Source of the DNA: an uncultured Bacteroides sp.
GTDB taxonomy: Bacteria > Bacteroidota > Bacteroidia > Bacteroidales > Bacteroidaceae
Reading direction: 5' to 3'
Assembly (NCBI RefSeq): GCF_937912035.1
Contig: NZ_CALDPF010000031.1
Span: 372,001 to 436,000, forward strand
DNA: 64,000 bases
Part shown: piece after piece, positions 53,721 to 62,070 of the stretch
Numbering within the stretch: position 1 is the stretch's first letter
Layout of the letters: each line of letters begins with the position of its first letter
Position numbers and translations under genes: made by a program
The notes under the pieces: model-generated
What the model was told of the DNA's origin: nothing
The model's database searches: none
What the model saw: the letters and a program-made list of their open reading frames with translations, nothing else

Positions 53721-54380
53721 TTAGATATATTTCCGCCACTCGTCAGACGGTTCATTCCCATCCTTTACTTTAAGCGGTCTGGGATTGCCGTCCTCATCAA
53801 GATACCTGTCTATCAGTTCCTCTACAATCGCGGAATTCTCCATATTGGAAAGGAACACGTCAATCAGGCTGGTCTGCCTGATGGAGAACAGGACACGGGC
53901 TGCTTGCATGGCCTTCTCATGGTCGGCTTCACCCTGATGTGTCAGATATTCGCCGAGTACTTCCATGTCCCTGCTGGACAGAACAGGTGATACGGATTCC
54001 ACTTCGGGAGACTCCGCATCAAGGTCTTCCTGGACTTCCTGCAGGAGTTTCATCTTTTCCAGTTGAAGGTTGCATTCCACATCTTCCTGCTGCACATCCT
54101 CCTCTTCACCGATAAAATTCCTTTCAAGTGGCTGGCTCATGAAGGGAGCGGCAGTCTTTCCGGCATTCTCGTCCAAATAGACATAACGGGTACTTCCCAT
54201 CACTTCTGCATCTGAAACCGCAGATTCCGTTACGGCAGCTTCTTCCCTCTCCTTTTGTGAAACAGGTTTCGCATAAAGCAAAGTACAAATAATTTCAATA
54301 TGTTTTCTCCAGCCATACACGCTGTACAACAAATAACTTATACAGACAATTCGTACACAGAGGTATATTAGTTCTTCCAT
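53721..54380 (-). CDS. Transfer-operon membrane-anchored protein (TraD-like)
   Basis: The protein has 219 residues from ATG 54380, just after the traB stop. One N-terminal membrane helix (ELIYLCVRIVCISYLLYSVY) is followed by an acidic cytoplasmic part. The later half is helical with SLIDVFLSNMENSAIVEELI. It occupies the traD position of CTnDOT-like operons. Function unknown; the TraD name is by position. Confidence 0.65.
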   Translation of the reverse strand: MEELIYLCVRIVCISYLLYSVYGWRKHIEIICTLLYAKPVSQKEREEAAVTESAVSDAEVMGSTRYVYLDENAGKTAAPFMSQPLERNFIGEEEDVQQEDVECNLQLEKMKLLQEVQEDLDAESPEVESVSPVLSSRDMEVLGEYLTHQGEADHEKAMQAARVLFSIRQTSLIDVFLSNMENSAIVEELIDRYLDEDGNPRPLKVKDGNEPSDEWRKYI

Positions 54381-54381
54381 A

Positions 54382-54819
54382 TCAGAATGGTTCTTGGGTT
54401 TTACGGCGAAACAGCTCGCCGAGCTCTTTACTGTAAGTCTCAAGATGGTGTGTCAGCACATTATCTAAAAAAGCAGGCACACTCATGTCATCACTTAAAA
54501 GAGGAAGGATACGTGCCAGCTTGCAATACATATCATAGCTGATATAGGTTTGTTTCCGGTGTACCGACCTTCTTTTGTCCAAAAACAATTCCCTATACAT
54601 CTCCACCTTCTTTTCTAATCCAGGGTCAGCACGTATCGTTTTGCGGGACTTTTCCAGTTCCAGTTTCTCTACTTCCGGCACATTTTTCCCTTTTTCTGCA
54701 GCAAAAACAACATTTCCACCGACATCGCCCCCAGACTTGCCACAGGAGATGGATTCACTGGCCATCATGTCCTTTAGGACATCCTCATCCACTTTGAATA
54801 TTTCTCTTTTCTTTGCCAT
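54382..54819 (-). CDS. DUF3408 protein (TraB-like)
   Basis: The 145-residue protein has a disordered charged N-terminus. The C-terminal segment HRKQTYISYDMYCKLARILP and FLDNVLTHHLETY is the ribbon-helix-helix-like DUF3408 core. Together with the upstream ParA-type ATPase it resembles a partition or regulatory pair. It lies 5 bp after traA. Confidence 0.8.
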   Translation of the reverse strand: MAKKREIFKVDEDVLKDMMASESISCGKSGGDVGGNVVFAAEKGKNVPEVEKLELEKSRKTIRADPGLEKKVEMYRELFLDKRRSVHRKQTYISYDMYCKLARILPLLSDDMSVPAFLDNVLTHHLETYSKELGELFRRKTQEPF

Positions 54820-54824
54820 AGTTC

Positions 54825-55577
54825 TTATCCCGGAAATATGATACGTTCCATCTCCTGAGCAAACGCTTCAAGGCGGCTGTCTTTCAATAATGATTCGGAA
54901 GGAGGAAGAAGGGTGCAGCGAAAATGCTGTCTGGAAGAAGGTGTCATTTCCTTGTTGAAGCGTTCAAGATCCGGAAGTACGGTTTCAAAGACCTTCAACC
55001 CCATACGTAGCACTATTGCATTATACATTACATACAGTTCTTTTGAAGTACGGCTGTCCATACGGTTCCAGAATAAACGTATGTCCTTCAGGGGAGCTTC
55101 CGGATGCTGTCCGATAAAATCCTGAACGGTCGATACAAAGGAAAGGCTGCTCTGCATGACCATACGGTCCTTTACAATGGGAGTGAAAATGAAATCCATG
55201 TTCATGACGGACTCGAATACACCACGGGAATTCACCGTTCCGGGAAGATCGAAGAATATCAGGTCATAGTCACCTTCCAATTTGCCTGGAATCTCTGCGG
55301 CTGCTTCTGGAGTAGAAGTGACAATTGGATAAGCCTTACGGGAGCCCTCTTCAAACTGGCGGCAGAAAAGTCGCTGATGATACTCGCTTTTTTCAATGTT
55401 CTTCAAATCTCTTCCCCTTAGTTTTTCCAGACTGAACTGGGGATAGTCACAGTCAACAACAGCAACTTTCAGACCTCTTACATAATTAAAATAACTGGCA
55501 AGTACTACTGTTACCGTGGACTTGCCCACACCGCCTTTCTGATTACTGAAGGCGACAAGAATCGGACGCTTGTTCAT
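54825..55577 (-). CDS. traA: ParA family ATPase, TraA
   Basis: The 250-residue protein has the deviant Walker A FSNQKGGVGKSTVTVVLA. The switch region VDCDYPQFSLEKL and the DLIFFDLPGTVNS motif are those of ParA/MinD ATPases. It is the first gene of the transfer operon in this element class. It may position the transferred element or regulate the operon; the role is inferred. Confidence 0.9.
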   Translation of the reverse strand: MNKRPILVAFSNQKGGVGKSTVTVVLASYFNYVRGLKVAVVDCDYPQFSLEKLRGRDLKNIEKSEYHQRLFCRQFEEGSRKAYPIVTSTPEAAAEIPGKLEGDYDLIFFDLPGTVNSRGVFESVMNMDFIFTPIVKDRMVMQSSLSFVSTVQDFIGQHPEAPLKDIRLFWNRMDSRTSKELYVMYNAIVLRMGLKVFETVLPDLERFNKEMTPSSRQHFRCTLLPPSESLLKDSRLEAFAQEMERIIFPG

Positions 55578-56179
55578 ACTTTCTTTGTTTTGGGGTTAAT
55601 ATTCAGATTCATTTTCAGATATTGCATTCTTATGATTATACAGTATCACACGAATGTATCCTTATGTCATTATTTCCCTATAATGACACAGCATAGCAAC
55701 AATGCATTTTTACATTAAAACATTAATCTACTGACATTATATGATAGGATTATAATGAGAGGACATTACAAGAACATAATACTACACAAACATATTCACG
55801 TATTGTTATAACATTATGTTGTTATTTCCTTATGTTGTTATGTTATCATATCAATATTTCAATACATCATTGCCATGTTATAACATGGTTTCCTTACAAT
55901 CACATCTTATTATCGCAACACTTTGTTACAATAAAATCTATGTCAAAAATAAGGTCTTTCAATCATACAGGTAATATGTAACTGATACCATGACATCAGA
56001 TGTCATCAGGCGTCGTTATATGTCATACAATCCACTATTTCACAACTGTTTACACGGCTATAATTTTGCAAAGTCAGAACCGATGAACGGCTTGGAACAT
56101 CTTCCGACGGACAGCAACACGCCGCTCACGTCGCGCAGCAATCCGCCGGAGGTGGATTCTCTGTTCAAACGAACAGAGC
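55578..56179. promoter_or_regulatory. Long AT-rich regulatory region between traA and the mob genes
   Basis: I see no convincing gene here. TTATGTTGTTAT occurs twice (55814-55825 and 55830-55841), 16 bp apart. CCATGTTATAACATGG (55873-55888) is a perfect 16-bp palindrome. The palindrome TGACATcagATGTCA lies at 55991-56005. AGATGTCATC and AGGCGTCGTT (55998-56017) repeat the decamer found before traE. Many TTATGTTGTTAT-like and TAACATTA words suggest binding sites for the ParA/DUF3408 pair or another regulator. Confidence 0.5.
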
Positions 56180-56230
56180 AAGTTGTGTCTTTGTCCGACA
56201 GAAAGTATTCTGCCCGACAAAGACCAACTT
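56180..56230. other. Candidate origin of transfer (oriT) hairpin
   Basis: AAGTTGTGTCTTTGTC (56180-56195) pairs with GACAAAGACCAACTT (56216-56230) with one extra base. The loop holds a second small inverted repeat CAGAA/TTCTG. It lies upstream of the relaxosome and relaxase genes, where oriT is expected. The nick site is not identified. Confidence 0.45.
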
Positions 56231-56312
56231 GCCCTCCCTCACGGTCGGGGGATTTTCCTCCAAAGTCGGAAAATCTGACGGATAAAGCAAAACAACCCAA
56301 AAGCAGAAAAGC

Positions 56313-56735
56313 ATGGAGAAAAAACAGGCTAAAAGGACAGGCAAAAGAACGAAGACTGATCCGGCGGACTACAAGTACAGTTTCCGCCTGAACTCGCAGG
56401 AGAAAAGCAAATTCGAGAAACTGTTTCTGGAATCCGGAGCAAGGGACAGGACAATCTTCATCAAGAAATCAATCTTTTCAGAACAGTTGAAGGTTATCAA
56501 GGTGGACAAGGCTTCCATAGACTATTACATCCGGCTCGGGGAATTTTACAGACAGTTCCAGGCAATAGGCAACAATTACAATCAGGTCGTAAGGGCCGTA
56601 CAGAAAAACTTCGGGGAAAAAAGGGCGATGTCCCTGCTTTACAAACTTGAAAAAGCTACCCTGGAACTGATACTGCTCAACAAACAGATTATGGCCTTAA
56701 CTAAAGAATATGAAAAGAAATGGTTGCAAAGATAA
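56313..56735 (+). CDS. Relaxosome accessory protein (MobA/MobC-like)
   Basis: The 140-residue basic protein has a ribbon-helix-helix-like start (YKYSFRLNSQEKSKFEKLFL). The MobC-type core YYIRLGEFYRQFQAIGNNYN and QVVRAVQKNF follows. It likely binds oriT and helps the relaxase nick. It overlaps the relaxase gene by 16 bp. In Bacteroides annotation this gene is called mobA. Confidence 0.83.
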   Translation: MEKKQAKRTGKRTKTDPADYKYSFRLNSQEKSKFEKLFLESGARDRTIFIKKSIFSEQLKVIKVDKASIDYYIRLGEFYRQFQAIGNNYNQVVRAVQKNFGEKRAMSLLYKLEKATLELILLNKQIMALTKEYEKKWLQR

Positions 56736-57982
56736 GTCACGGGGCAAGTCTTTACGGGGCACTGGCCTATAATCATGAAAAGGTATTTCAGGGGACGGCG
56801 GAAATCCTTTCCGGACACCGGATGATTTCCGACCGCCCGGGACTGCCGAGCGAGGACATGCGTCTGGCTCTCCTTTCATTTGAAAACCATCTGACGGCAA
56901 ACAGGAGGACGGACAAGCCAGTCCTGCATATCGTCCTCAGTCCGGCACCGGAAGACAGGCTGGACAATGATAGGCTGGCGGAACTGGCAGAAAAATACAT
57001 GCAGAAAATGGGATATGGTGACCAGCCGTTCATCGTGTACAGACATGGAGATACCTGCAACACGCACGTACATATCGTGAGTGTATGCATTGACGATGAA
57101 GGAAGGAAAATCAATGACTCCTATGAACACCGCCGTTCAATGACAGCCTGCCGGGAACTGGAACAGGAATTCGGACTGCGTAACAGTGCGGATACGGAAA
57201 GACGGAATCCGAAAGCGGAACTGAAAAAGGTGGATGTCTCACAGGGGGATATACGCCATCAGATAGGAAACACACTGAAAGCCGTACTGGAAAGCTACCG
57301 TTTCCAGACTTTCGGAGAGTATTCCGCACTGCTTTCCACACTGAACATTGAAGCCCGCCAGGTTCGGGGCGAATACAAGGGAACACCCTATACGGGTATC
57401 ATCTATTCGGCTACAGATGATAGTGGGAAAGTGGTCAGCCCTCCGATAAAAAGTGCAAGGTTCGGCAAGCGTTTCGGAAATACGGGACTGTCCGAACGTA
57501 TGTTACGGCATACACAGGACTTCAAGGAAGGCAGATGGGCTCCTGCCATATCCGGCAAGGTCGTATGGGCCATGCGTAACGCAAAATCGGAACAGGAATT
57601 CAGGGAACTGCTGAAACAGGAGCACATTGATGTGGTATTCAGAAGGAACGATACCGGACGTATCTATGGCGTCACATTCATAGACCATGAACGGCGCGAG
57701 GCGTTCAACGGTTCACGTATGGGAAAGGAGTTTTCCGCCAACGTATTCAACGATTTTGTCTGCTGGTGGGAAGGAATACCCTGGCAGGAGAGACAACAGT
57801 CCGGTCCGGAGGAACTTTGGAAACGGTACGGTCACCGTATGGAAGAAAACAGTGCGCTTGAACAGGTGGCAGGCATCTTCTCCTTTGAGGCAAATCCGGC
57901 AGTCGATTACGAGGAAGAAGCGTTCCGTCGCCGCATGAAACGGAAAAAGAAACCACAGAAACGCAAATCACGCGGTATCTGA
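56720..57982 (+). CDS. mobB: Relaxase / mobilization nuclease (MobB)
   Basis: In this 420-residue protein the N-terminal relaxase domain has a tyrosine candidate in SLYGALAYNHEK. HIVLSPAPEDR precedes the metal-binding motif DTCNTHVHIVSV. The C-terminal part (QTFGEYSALLSTLNIEARQV) is as in other Bacteroides ICE relaxases. It should nick oriT and stay bound to the transferred strand. It is coupled to the upstream accessory gene and followed by the coupling protein. Confidence 0.9.
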   Translation: MVAKISHGASLYGALAYNHEKVFQGTAEILSGHRMISDRPGLPSEDMRLALLSFENHLTANRRTDKPVLHIVLSPAPEDRLDNDRLAELAEKYMQKMGYGDQPFIVYRHGDTCNTHVHIVSVCIDDEGRKINDSYEHRRSMTACRELEQEFGLRNSADTERRNPKAELKKVDVSQGDIRHQIGNTLKAVLESYRFQTFGEYSALLSTLNIEARQVRGEYKGTPYTGIIYSATDDSGKVVSPPIKSARFGKRFGNTGLSERMLRHTQDFKEGRWAPAISGKVVWAMRNAKSEQEFRELLKQEHIDVVFRRNDTGRIYGVTFIDHERREAFNGSRMGKEFSANVFNDFVCWWEGIPWQERQQSGPEELWKRYGHRMEENSALEQVAGIFSFEANPAVDYEEEAFRRRMKRKKKPQKRKSRGI

Positions 57983-58044
57983 TCAATCAAAATGAGTCAA
58001 CAACAGGGGGAACAACGGATTCCCCCACAATCATATACATTATT

Positions 58045-60081
58045 ATGCAACAGGAAGACGATTTGAGAGCCCTTGCCAAGATTATGGAATTCGGCAGGGC
58101 AGTCAGTATTTTTATTCTGGTAGTCCACGTTTATGTGTACTGCTATCCCAGTATGAGTGCCTGGCATCTGAATCTGGACGTCATAGACCGGATACTGATG
58201 AACTTTGACAGGACAACCGGTATATTCGGCTGTATCCTTTGGACAAAACTGATGGCAGTGCTTCTGCTGGCCATATCCTGCATGGGTACCATCGGAGTCA
58301 AGGGTGAGAAGATTACATGGCAGCGTATATGGGCGGTACTTACTGCCGGGGCGGTTCTGTTTTTTATGAACTGGTGGTTGCTTGACCTGCCTTTTCCGCA
58401 CGAAGCCGTCACGGCCTTGTATGTTGTAACACTCGCAGCCGGTTATCTATGCCTGCTCATGGCAGGACTGTGGATCAGCAGGCTTTACAGACATAACCTG
58501 ATGGAGGATGTATTCAATATGGAAAACGAATCCTTCATGCAGGAGACAAGGCTGATGGAGAATGAATATTCGGTCAATCTGCCCACAAGATTCCAATACG
58601 GCGGCAAGCTCAATGACGGTTGGATCAACGTGGTCAATCCTTTCCGTGCGACCATCGTATTGGGAACACCGGGTTCCGGTAAATCATACGCAGTGGTAAA
58701 CAACTACATCAAACAGATGATTTCCAAAGGTTTCAGTGTCTATATCTATGATTATAAATTTGATGACCTTTCCACCATTGCCTACAATACCTTGTTACAC
58801 AATATGGACAAATACAAGGTAAAGCCACATTTCTACGTCATCAACTTCGATGATCCGCACCGTTCACACCGCTGCAATCCCATCAATCCGGAGTTCATGA
58901 CGGACATCTCTGACGCATACGAAGCAAGCTATACCATCATGTTAAATTTGAACAAGACCTGGATTGAAAAACAGGGTGACTTCTTTGTAGAGTCTCCGAT
59001 TATCCTACTGGCAGCTATAATCTGGTATTTGAAAATATACAAAAACGGTATCTATTGCAGCTTCCCTCATGCCGTGGAACTGCTGAACAAACCTTACTCT
59101 GATTTGTTTACCATATTGACTTCCTATCCGGAACTGGAGAACTACCTTTCTCCTTTCATGGATGCATGGAAAGGTGGGGCTCAGGATCAGCTCCAGGGCC
59201 AGATAGCTTCAGCGAAAATTCCGCTTACCAGAATGATTTCTCCACAGCTGTACTGGGTCATGACAGGCAATGATTTTTCTCTGGACATCAATAATCCGAA
59301 GGAGCCTAAAATCCTTTGTGTGGGCAATAATCCGGACCGACAGAACATCTATTCCGCTGCGCTCGGACTATATAATTCCAGAATCGTCAAACTGATAAAC
59401 AAAAAAGGGCAGCTTAAAAGCACGGTCATTATAGATGAGCTTCCTACCATCTATTTCCGAGGGTTGGACAACCTGATAGCAACGGCACGTTCCAACAAGG
59501 TGGCGGTCTGTCTGGGATTTCAGGACTTCAGCCAGCTTAACCGTGACTACGGTGAAAAAGAAAGCAAGGTGATTCAAAATACAGTCGGCAACATATTCAG
59601 CGGTCAGGTGGTAGGTGAAACAGCCAAGACACTCTCCGAACGCTTCGGAAAGATTTTACAGAAACGGCAGTCCATATCCATCAACCGTCAGGATGTCTCT
59701 ACATCTATCAACACCCAGCTGGACTCACTGATTCCAGCATCCAAAATTTCTAACCTTTCACAGGGTACGTTTGTCGGTTCCGTGTCGGACAATTTCGGGG
59801 AGAAAATAGACCAGAAGATTTTCCATGCGGAAATTATCGTGGACCATGCCAAAGTAAGTGCGGAAGAAAAGGCTTATAAAAAAATCCCGGTTATCAACAC
59901 GTTCAAGGACAGTGAAGGAAATGACATCATGCTTCAGCAGATACAGCGTAATTATGACCAGATAAAGGCGGATGCCCAGGCGATCATCAACGATGAAATG
60001 GAACGTATCAAGAGTGATCCGGAACTATGTGAACGGCTGGGAATAGAAAGTGCAGAAGATGAGAAAAGAAAAGCTGAATAG
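58045..60081 (+). CDS. mobC: Type IV coupling protein MobC (VirD4/TraG family)
   Basis: The 678-residue protein has N-terminal membrane helices (VSIFILVVHVYVYCYP; LMAVLLLAISCMGTIG; VLFFMNWWLLDLPF; LAAGYLCLLMAGLWI). Walker A is TIVLGTPGSGKSYAVV near residue 208 and Walker B is KSTVIIDELPTIYF. TraM-recognition-type NKVAVCLGFQDFSQLNRDY is present. It links the relaxase-DNA complex to the transfer channel and drives DNA export. Confidence 0.93.
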   Translation: MQQEDDLRALAKIMEFGRAVSIFILVVHVYVYCYPSMSAWHLNLDVIDRILMNFDRTTGIFGCILWTKLMAVLLLAISCMGTIGVKGEKITWQRIWAVLTAGAVLFFMNWWLLDLPFPHEAVTALYVVTLAAGYLCLLMAGLWISRLYRHNLMEDVFNMENESFMQETRLMENEYSVNLPTRFQYGGKLNDGWINVVNPFRATIVLGTPGSGKSYAVVNNYIKQMISKGFSVYIYDYKFDDLSTIAYNTLLHNMDKYKVKPHFYVINFDDPHRSHRCNPINPEFMTDISDAYEASYTIMLNLNKTWIEKQGDFFVESPIILLAAIIWYLKIYKNGIYCSFPHAVELLNKPYSDLFTILTSYPELENYLSPFMDAWKGGAQDQLQGQIASAKIPLTRMISPQLYWVMTGNDFSLDINNPKEPKILCVGNNPDRQNIYSAALGLYNSRIVKLINKKGQLKSTVIIDELPTIYFRGLDNLIATARSNKVAVCLGFQDFSQLNRDYGEKESKVIQNTVGNIFSGQVVGETAKTLSERFGKILQKRQSISINRQDVSTSINTQLDSLIPASKISNLSQGTFVGSVSDNFGEKIDQKIFHAEIIVDHAKVSAEEKAYKKIPVINTFKDSEGNDIMLQQIQRNYDQIKADAQAIINDEMERIKSDPELCERLGIESAEDEKRKAE

Positions 60082-60215
60082 ATACAGAATGACAAATAAA
60101 TCCTGAATCAGTTTGATTTTCAGGGAACATTCCTTATCTTTGAACTTGAAATAGAACATAACGGCGGATTACGGGATGTTTTCCGTCGATTATATACATA
60201 AGTCGCAAGAAGTCT

Positions 60216-60331
60216 CAGGTAGGAATCTGGTAAATTTCAAAAAACGATGACTATTGCGTGAGGCTTATGCTATACCCTATAGCGTGAGCCCATGCAAGTT
60301 ATCGTTTGGGCTTTACCAGAGCCTCTACCTG
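60216..60331 (+). repeat. Long imperfect hairpin (116 nt) upstream of the DHFR-like gene
   Basis: CAGGTAG (60216) pairs with CTACCTG (end 60331). Further in, TCTGGTAAA pairs with TTTACCAGA, and AACGAT pairs with ATCGTT. The top is closed by GGCTTATGCTATA with TATAGCGTGAGCC around a 3-nt loop. Internal loops separate these helices, as in a folded RNA. It fills much of the 288-bp gap between mobC and the next gene. Function unknown; a leader attenuator or small RNA is possible. Confidence 0.65.
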
Positions 60332-60369
60332 AAACTACATGGGTTTCATGCTTTTTTACAGATAGAGGT

Positions 60370-60783
60370 ATGGCAAAAGTACAGATTATTATGCCCGTCA
60401 CATTGGACGGATTTCTACCGAATAAAAATGAGGAACTGATGGAATGGCTCAGGACAGACCGGAACGGTTTCCCTTATTGGGAGGAGCGGGCTACATTCAA
60501 CATGTATCCGCATTACGGTATGCTTGATTTGATGGATGCAAAAGAGAGACGAGACAATAACTGTACCTTCTTTATGAAAGTACAAGACGAAAAAAGTGCC
60601 GAATATGCCGGTGGAGTATTTCTCTTTCGACTCGCAGATGAACTGGTCATTTACTTGCTTCCAATATCATACAAAAGCGGGAAAAACATAACCGGAAAGA
60701 TTCAATTCGGACAATGGACTTTGCGTGAGTCCAAAACATTCCGAAACAATATATGCAGACTGGTATACCGCCTTAAAGAATAA
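60370..60783 (+). CDS. Dihydrofolate-reductase-like (RibD C-terminal) ICE protein
   Basis: The protein has 137 residues from ATG 60370, beginning MAKVQIIMPVTLDGFLP as in RibD/DHFR-like proteins found next to rteA/rteB in CTnDOT-type elements. The C-terminus LADELVIYLLPISYKSGK and FGQWTLRESKTF is typical of the family's last strands. The middle looks shorter than in true DHFRs and key cofactor motifs are not obvious. It may therefore not be an active reductase. It converges with rteB, the stops lying 3 bp apart. Confidence 0.7.
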   Translation: MAKVQIIMPVTLDGFLPNKNEELMEWLRTDRNGFPYWEERATFNMYPHYGMLDLMDAKERRDNNCTFFMKVQDEKSAEYAGGVFLFRLADELVIYLLPISYKSGKNITGKIQFGQWTLRESKTFRNNICRLVYRLKE

Positions 60784-60786
60784 AGA

Positions 60787-62070
60787 TTACTTCAGACCAA
60801 GTTTCTTCATTTTCTTGTACAGGGCTGTACGACTGCAACCGAGTTCCGCTGCTGTCTTGCTGACATTACCATGATTTTTATCAAGCAGATTTCGTATCCT
60901 TTCCTTTTCCTGAATGATACGAATATCCGGATTGTCACTACAATCTACATTGTCCAGTCCCAAGTCACAAACATCCAATAATGCATTATCCGCAACAATT
61001 ACCGCACGTTTGATCTTTGCGTTCAATTCCCGCACATTACCCGGCCAGTCATAATTCAACATACATGTTTTGGCTCCTTCCGTAAATCCCTCATTTTTGA
61101 CATGAATTCTACCGGAATGTTCTTTTCTGAAGTATTCGGCAAGCGGAAGAATATCGTCTTTGCAATCTTTTAATGGCGGTTGAACAATTTCGAGTTCTGC
61201 AAGGCGATAATACAAATCCTCACGAAAGCGACCTTCCTCCACCGCTTTTTTCATATCCTCATTGGTAGCAGAAATAATACGTACATCCGTATGTTTCACT
61301 TTATCACTTCCTACCGGATTAAACTCCTTTTCCTGAAGGACACGCAGAAGAAGAATCTGCATGGAATACGGCATATTACCGACTTCATCCAGGAATAAGG
61401 TTCCTCCATTGGCCGTCTCAAAATGTCCTTTCCTATCAGCAACAGCTCCTGTAAAAGCTCCTTTGACTGCACCGAAAAATTCAGAAGCCTGCAAATCGTT
61501 AGGTATACTTCCACAATTGACGGCAACAAAAGGCTTCTCACGTCTGTCACTATAATGATGTATCATCTGGGCTATCACTTCCTTACCGCTTCCGCTCGGT
61601 CCAAGTATCATGACTGAAAGATCTGAAGGAGCTACACGACGGGCAAGTGAAGCGACTTTTTGGGCAGCTTCACTAGTACGTTCAACAAAAGAACGTTCTT
61701 TACGCACAATAACAGGTTGCTTAAGCATACTATACACTAATTCAAGTAGTTGTTCTTGATGAACAGGCTTTTGCAGATAATCCTTAGCACCGAGTTTGAT
61801 AGCACGGACAGCATCCGTAATACAGGCATAATCTGTCATGACAATAAATGGGTGTTCCATCTTAGAACGCATCATCCATTCCAAAAGACTGATACCATTT
61901 CCTAATGGCAGGCGTACATCACTAAGTATAAGACTAATCTCATTTTTTTTGATAATATTACGTGCCCTAGGTTCATCTGTAGCTGTAACCACATCGTAAC
62001 CTGCTTTCTTCAGCCATTTTTCAATCAAACCACAGAGTATCATATTATCTTCAACTATCAGTATTTTCAT
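60787..62070 (-). CDS. rteB: RteB-like sigma-54-type response regulator
   Basis: The 427-residue protein has a receiver domain (ILIVEDN; phospho-acceptor Asp in LILSDVRLPLG; LQKPV). A central AAA+ domain has GPSGSGKEVIAQ (Walker A), the sigma-54 contact loop KGAFTGA, and GGTLFLDEVGNMP (Walker B). A C-terminal Fis-type HTH (NVSKTAAELGCSRTALYKKM) follows. In CTnDOT RteB activates rteC and so excision and transfer; the same role is inferred here. It overlaps the kinase gene by 20 bp. Confidence 0.92.
   Translation of the reverse strand: MKILIVEDNMILCGLIEKWLKKAGYDVVTATDEPRARNIIKKNEISLILSDVRLPLGNGISLLEWMMRSKMEHPFIVMTDYACITDAVRAIKLGAKDYLQKPVHQEQLLELVYSMLKQPVIVRKERSFVERTSEAAQKVASLARRVAPSDLSVMILGPSGSGKEVIAQMIHHYSDRREKPFVAVNCGSIPNDLQASEFFGAVKGAFTGAVADRKGHFETANGGTLFLDEVGNMPYSMQILLLRVLQEKEFNPVGSDKVKHTDVRIISATNEDMKKAVEEGRFREDLYYRLAELEIVQPPLKDCKDDILPLAEYFRKEHSGRIHVKNEGFTEGAKTCMLNYDWPGNVRELNAKIKRAVIVADNALLDVCDLGLDNVDCSDNPDIRIIQEKERIRNLLDKNHGNVSKTAAELGCSRTALYKKMKKLGLK

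Noticed and set aside
55600..55900. CRISPR-like array
   Set aside because: The short repeats are only 12 bp, occur twice and have no spacer regularity; no cas genes are present anywhere in the window.
55990..56391. 133-codon open frame upstream of the mob genes
   Set aside because: Composition is random-like (rich in R, S and P without pattern), it covers the candidate oriT hairpin and overlaps the start of the relaxosome gene in another frame.
60216..60331. Integron attC or group II intron domain
   Set aside because: The hairpin lacks attC end boxes of the GTTRRRY type, and no intron domain V or intron RT is nearby.
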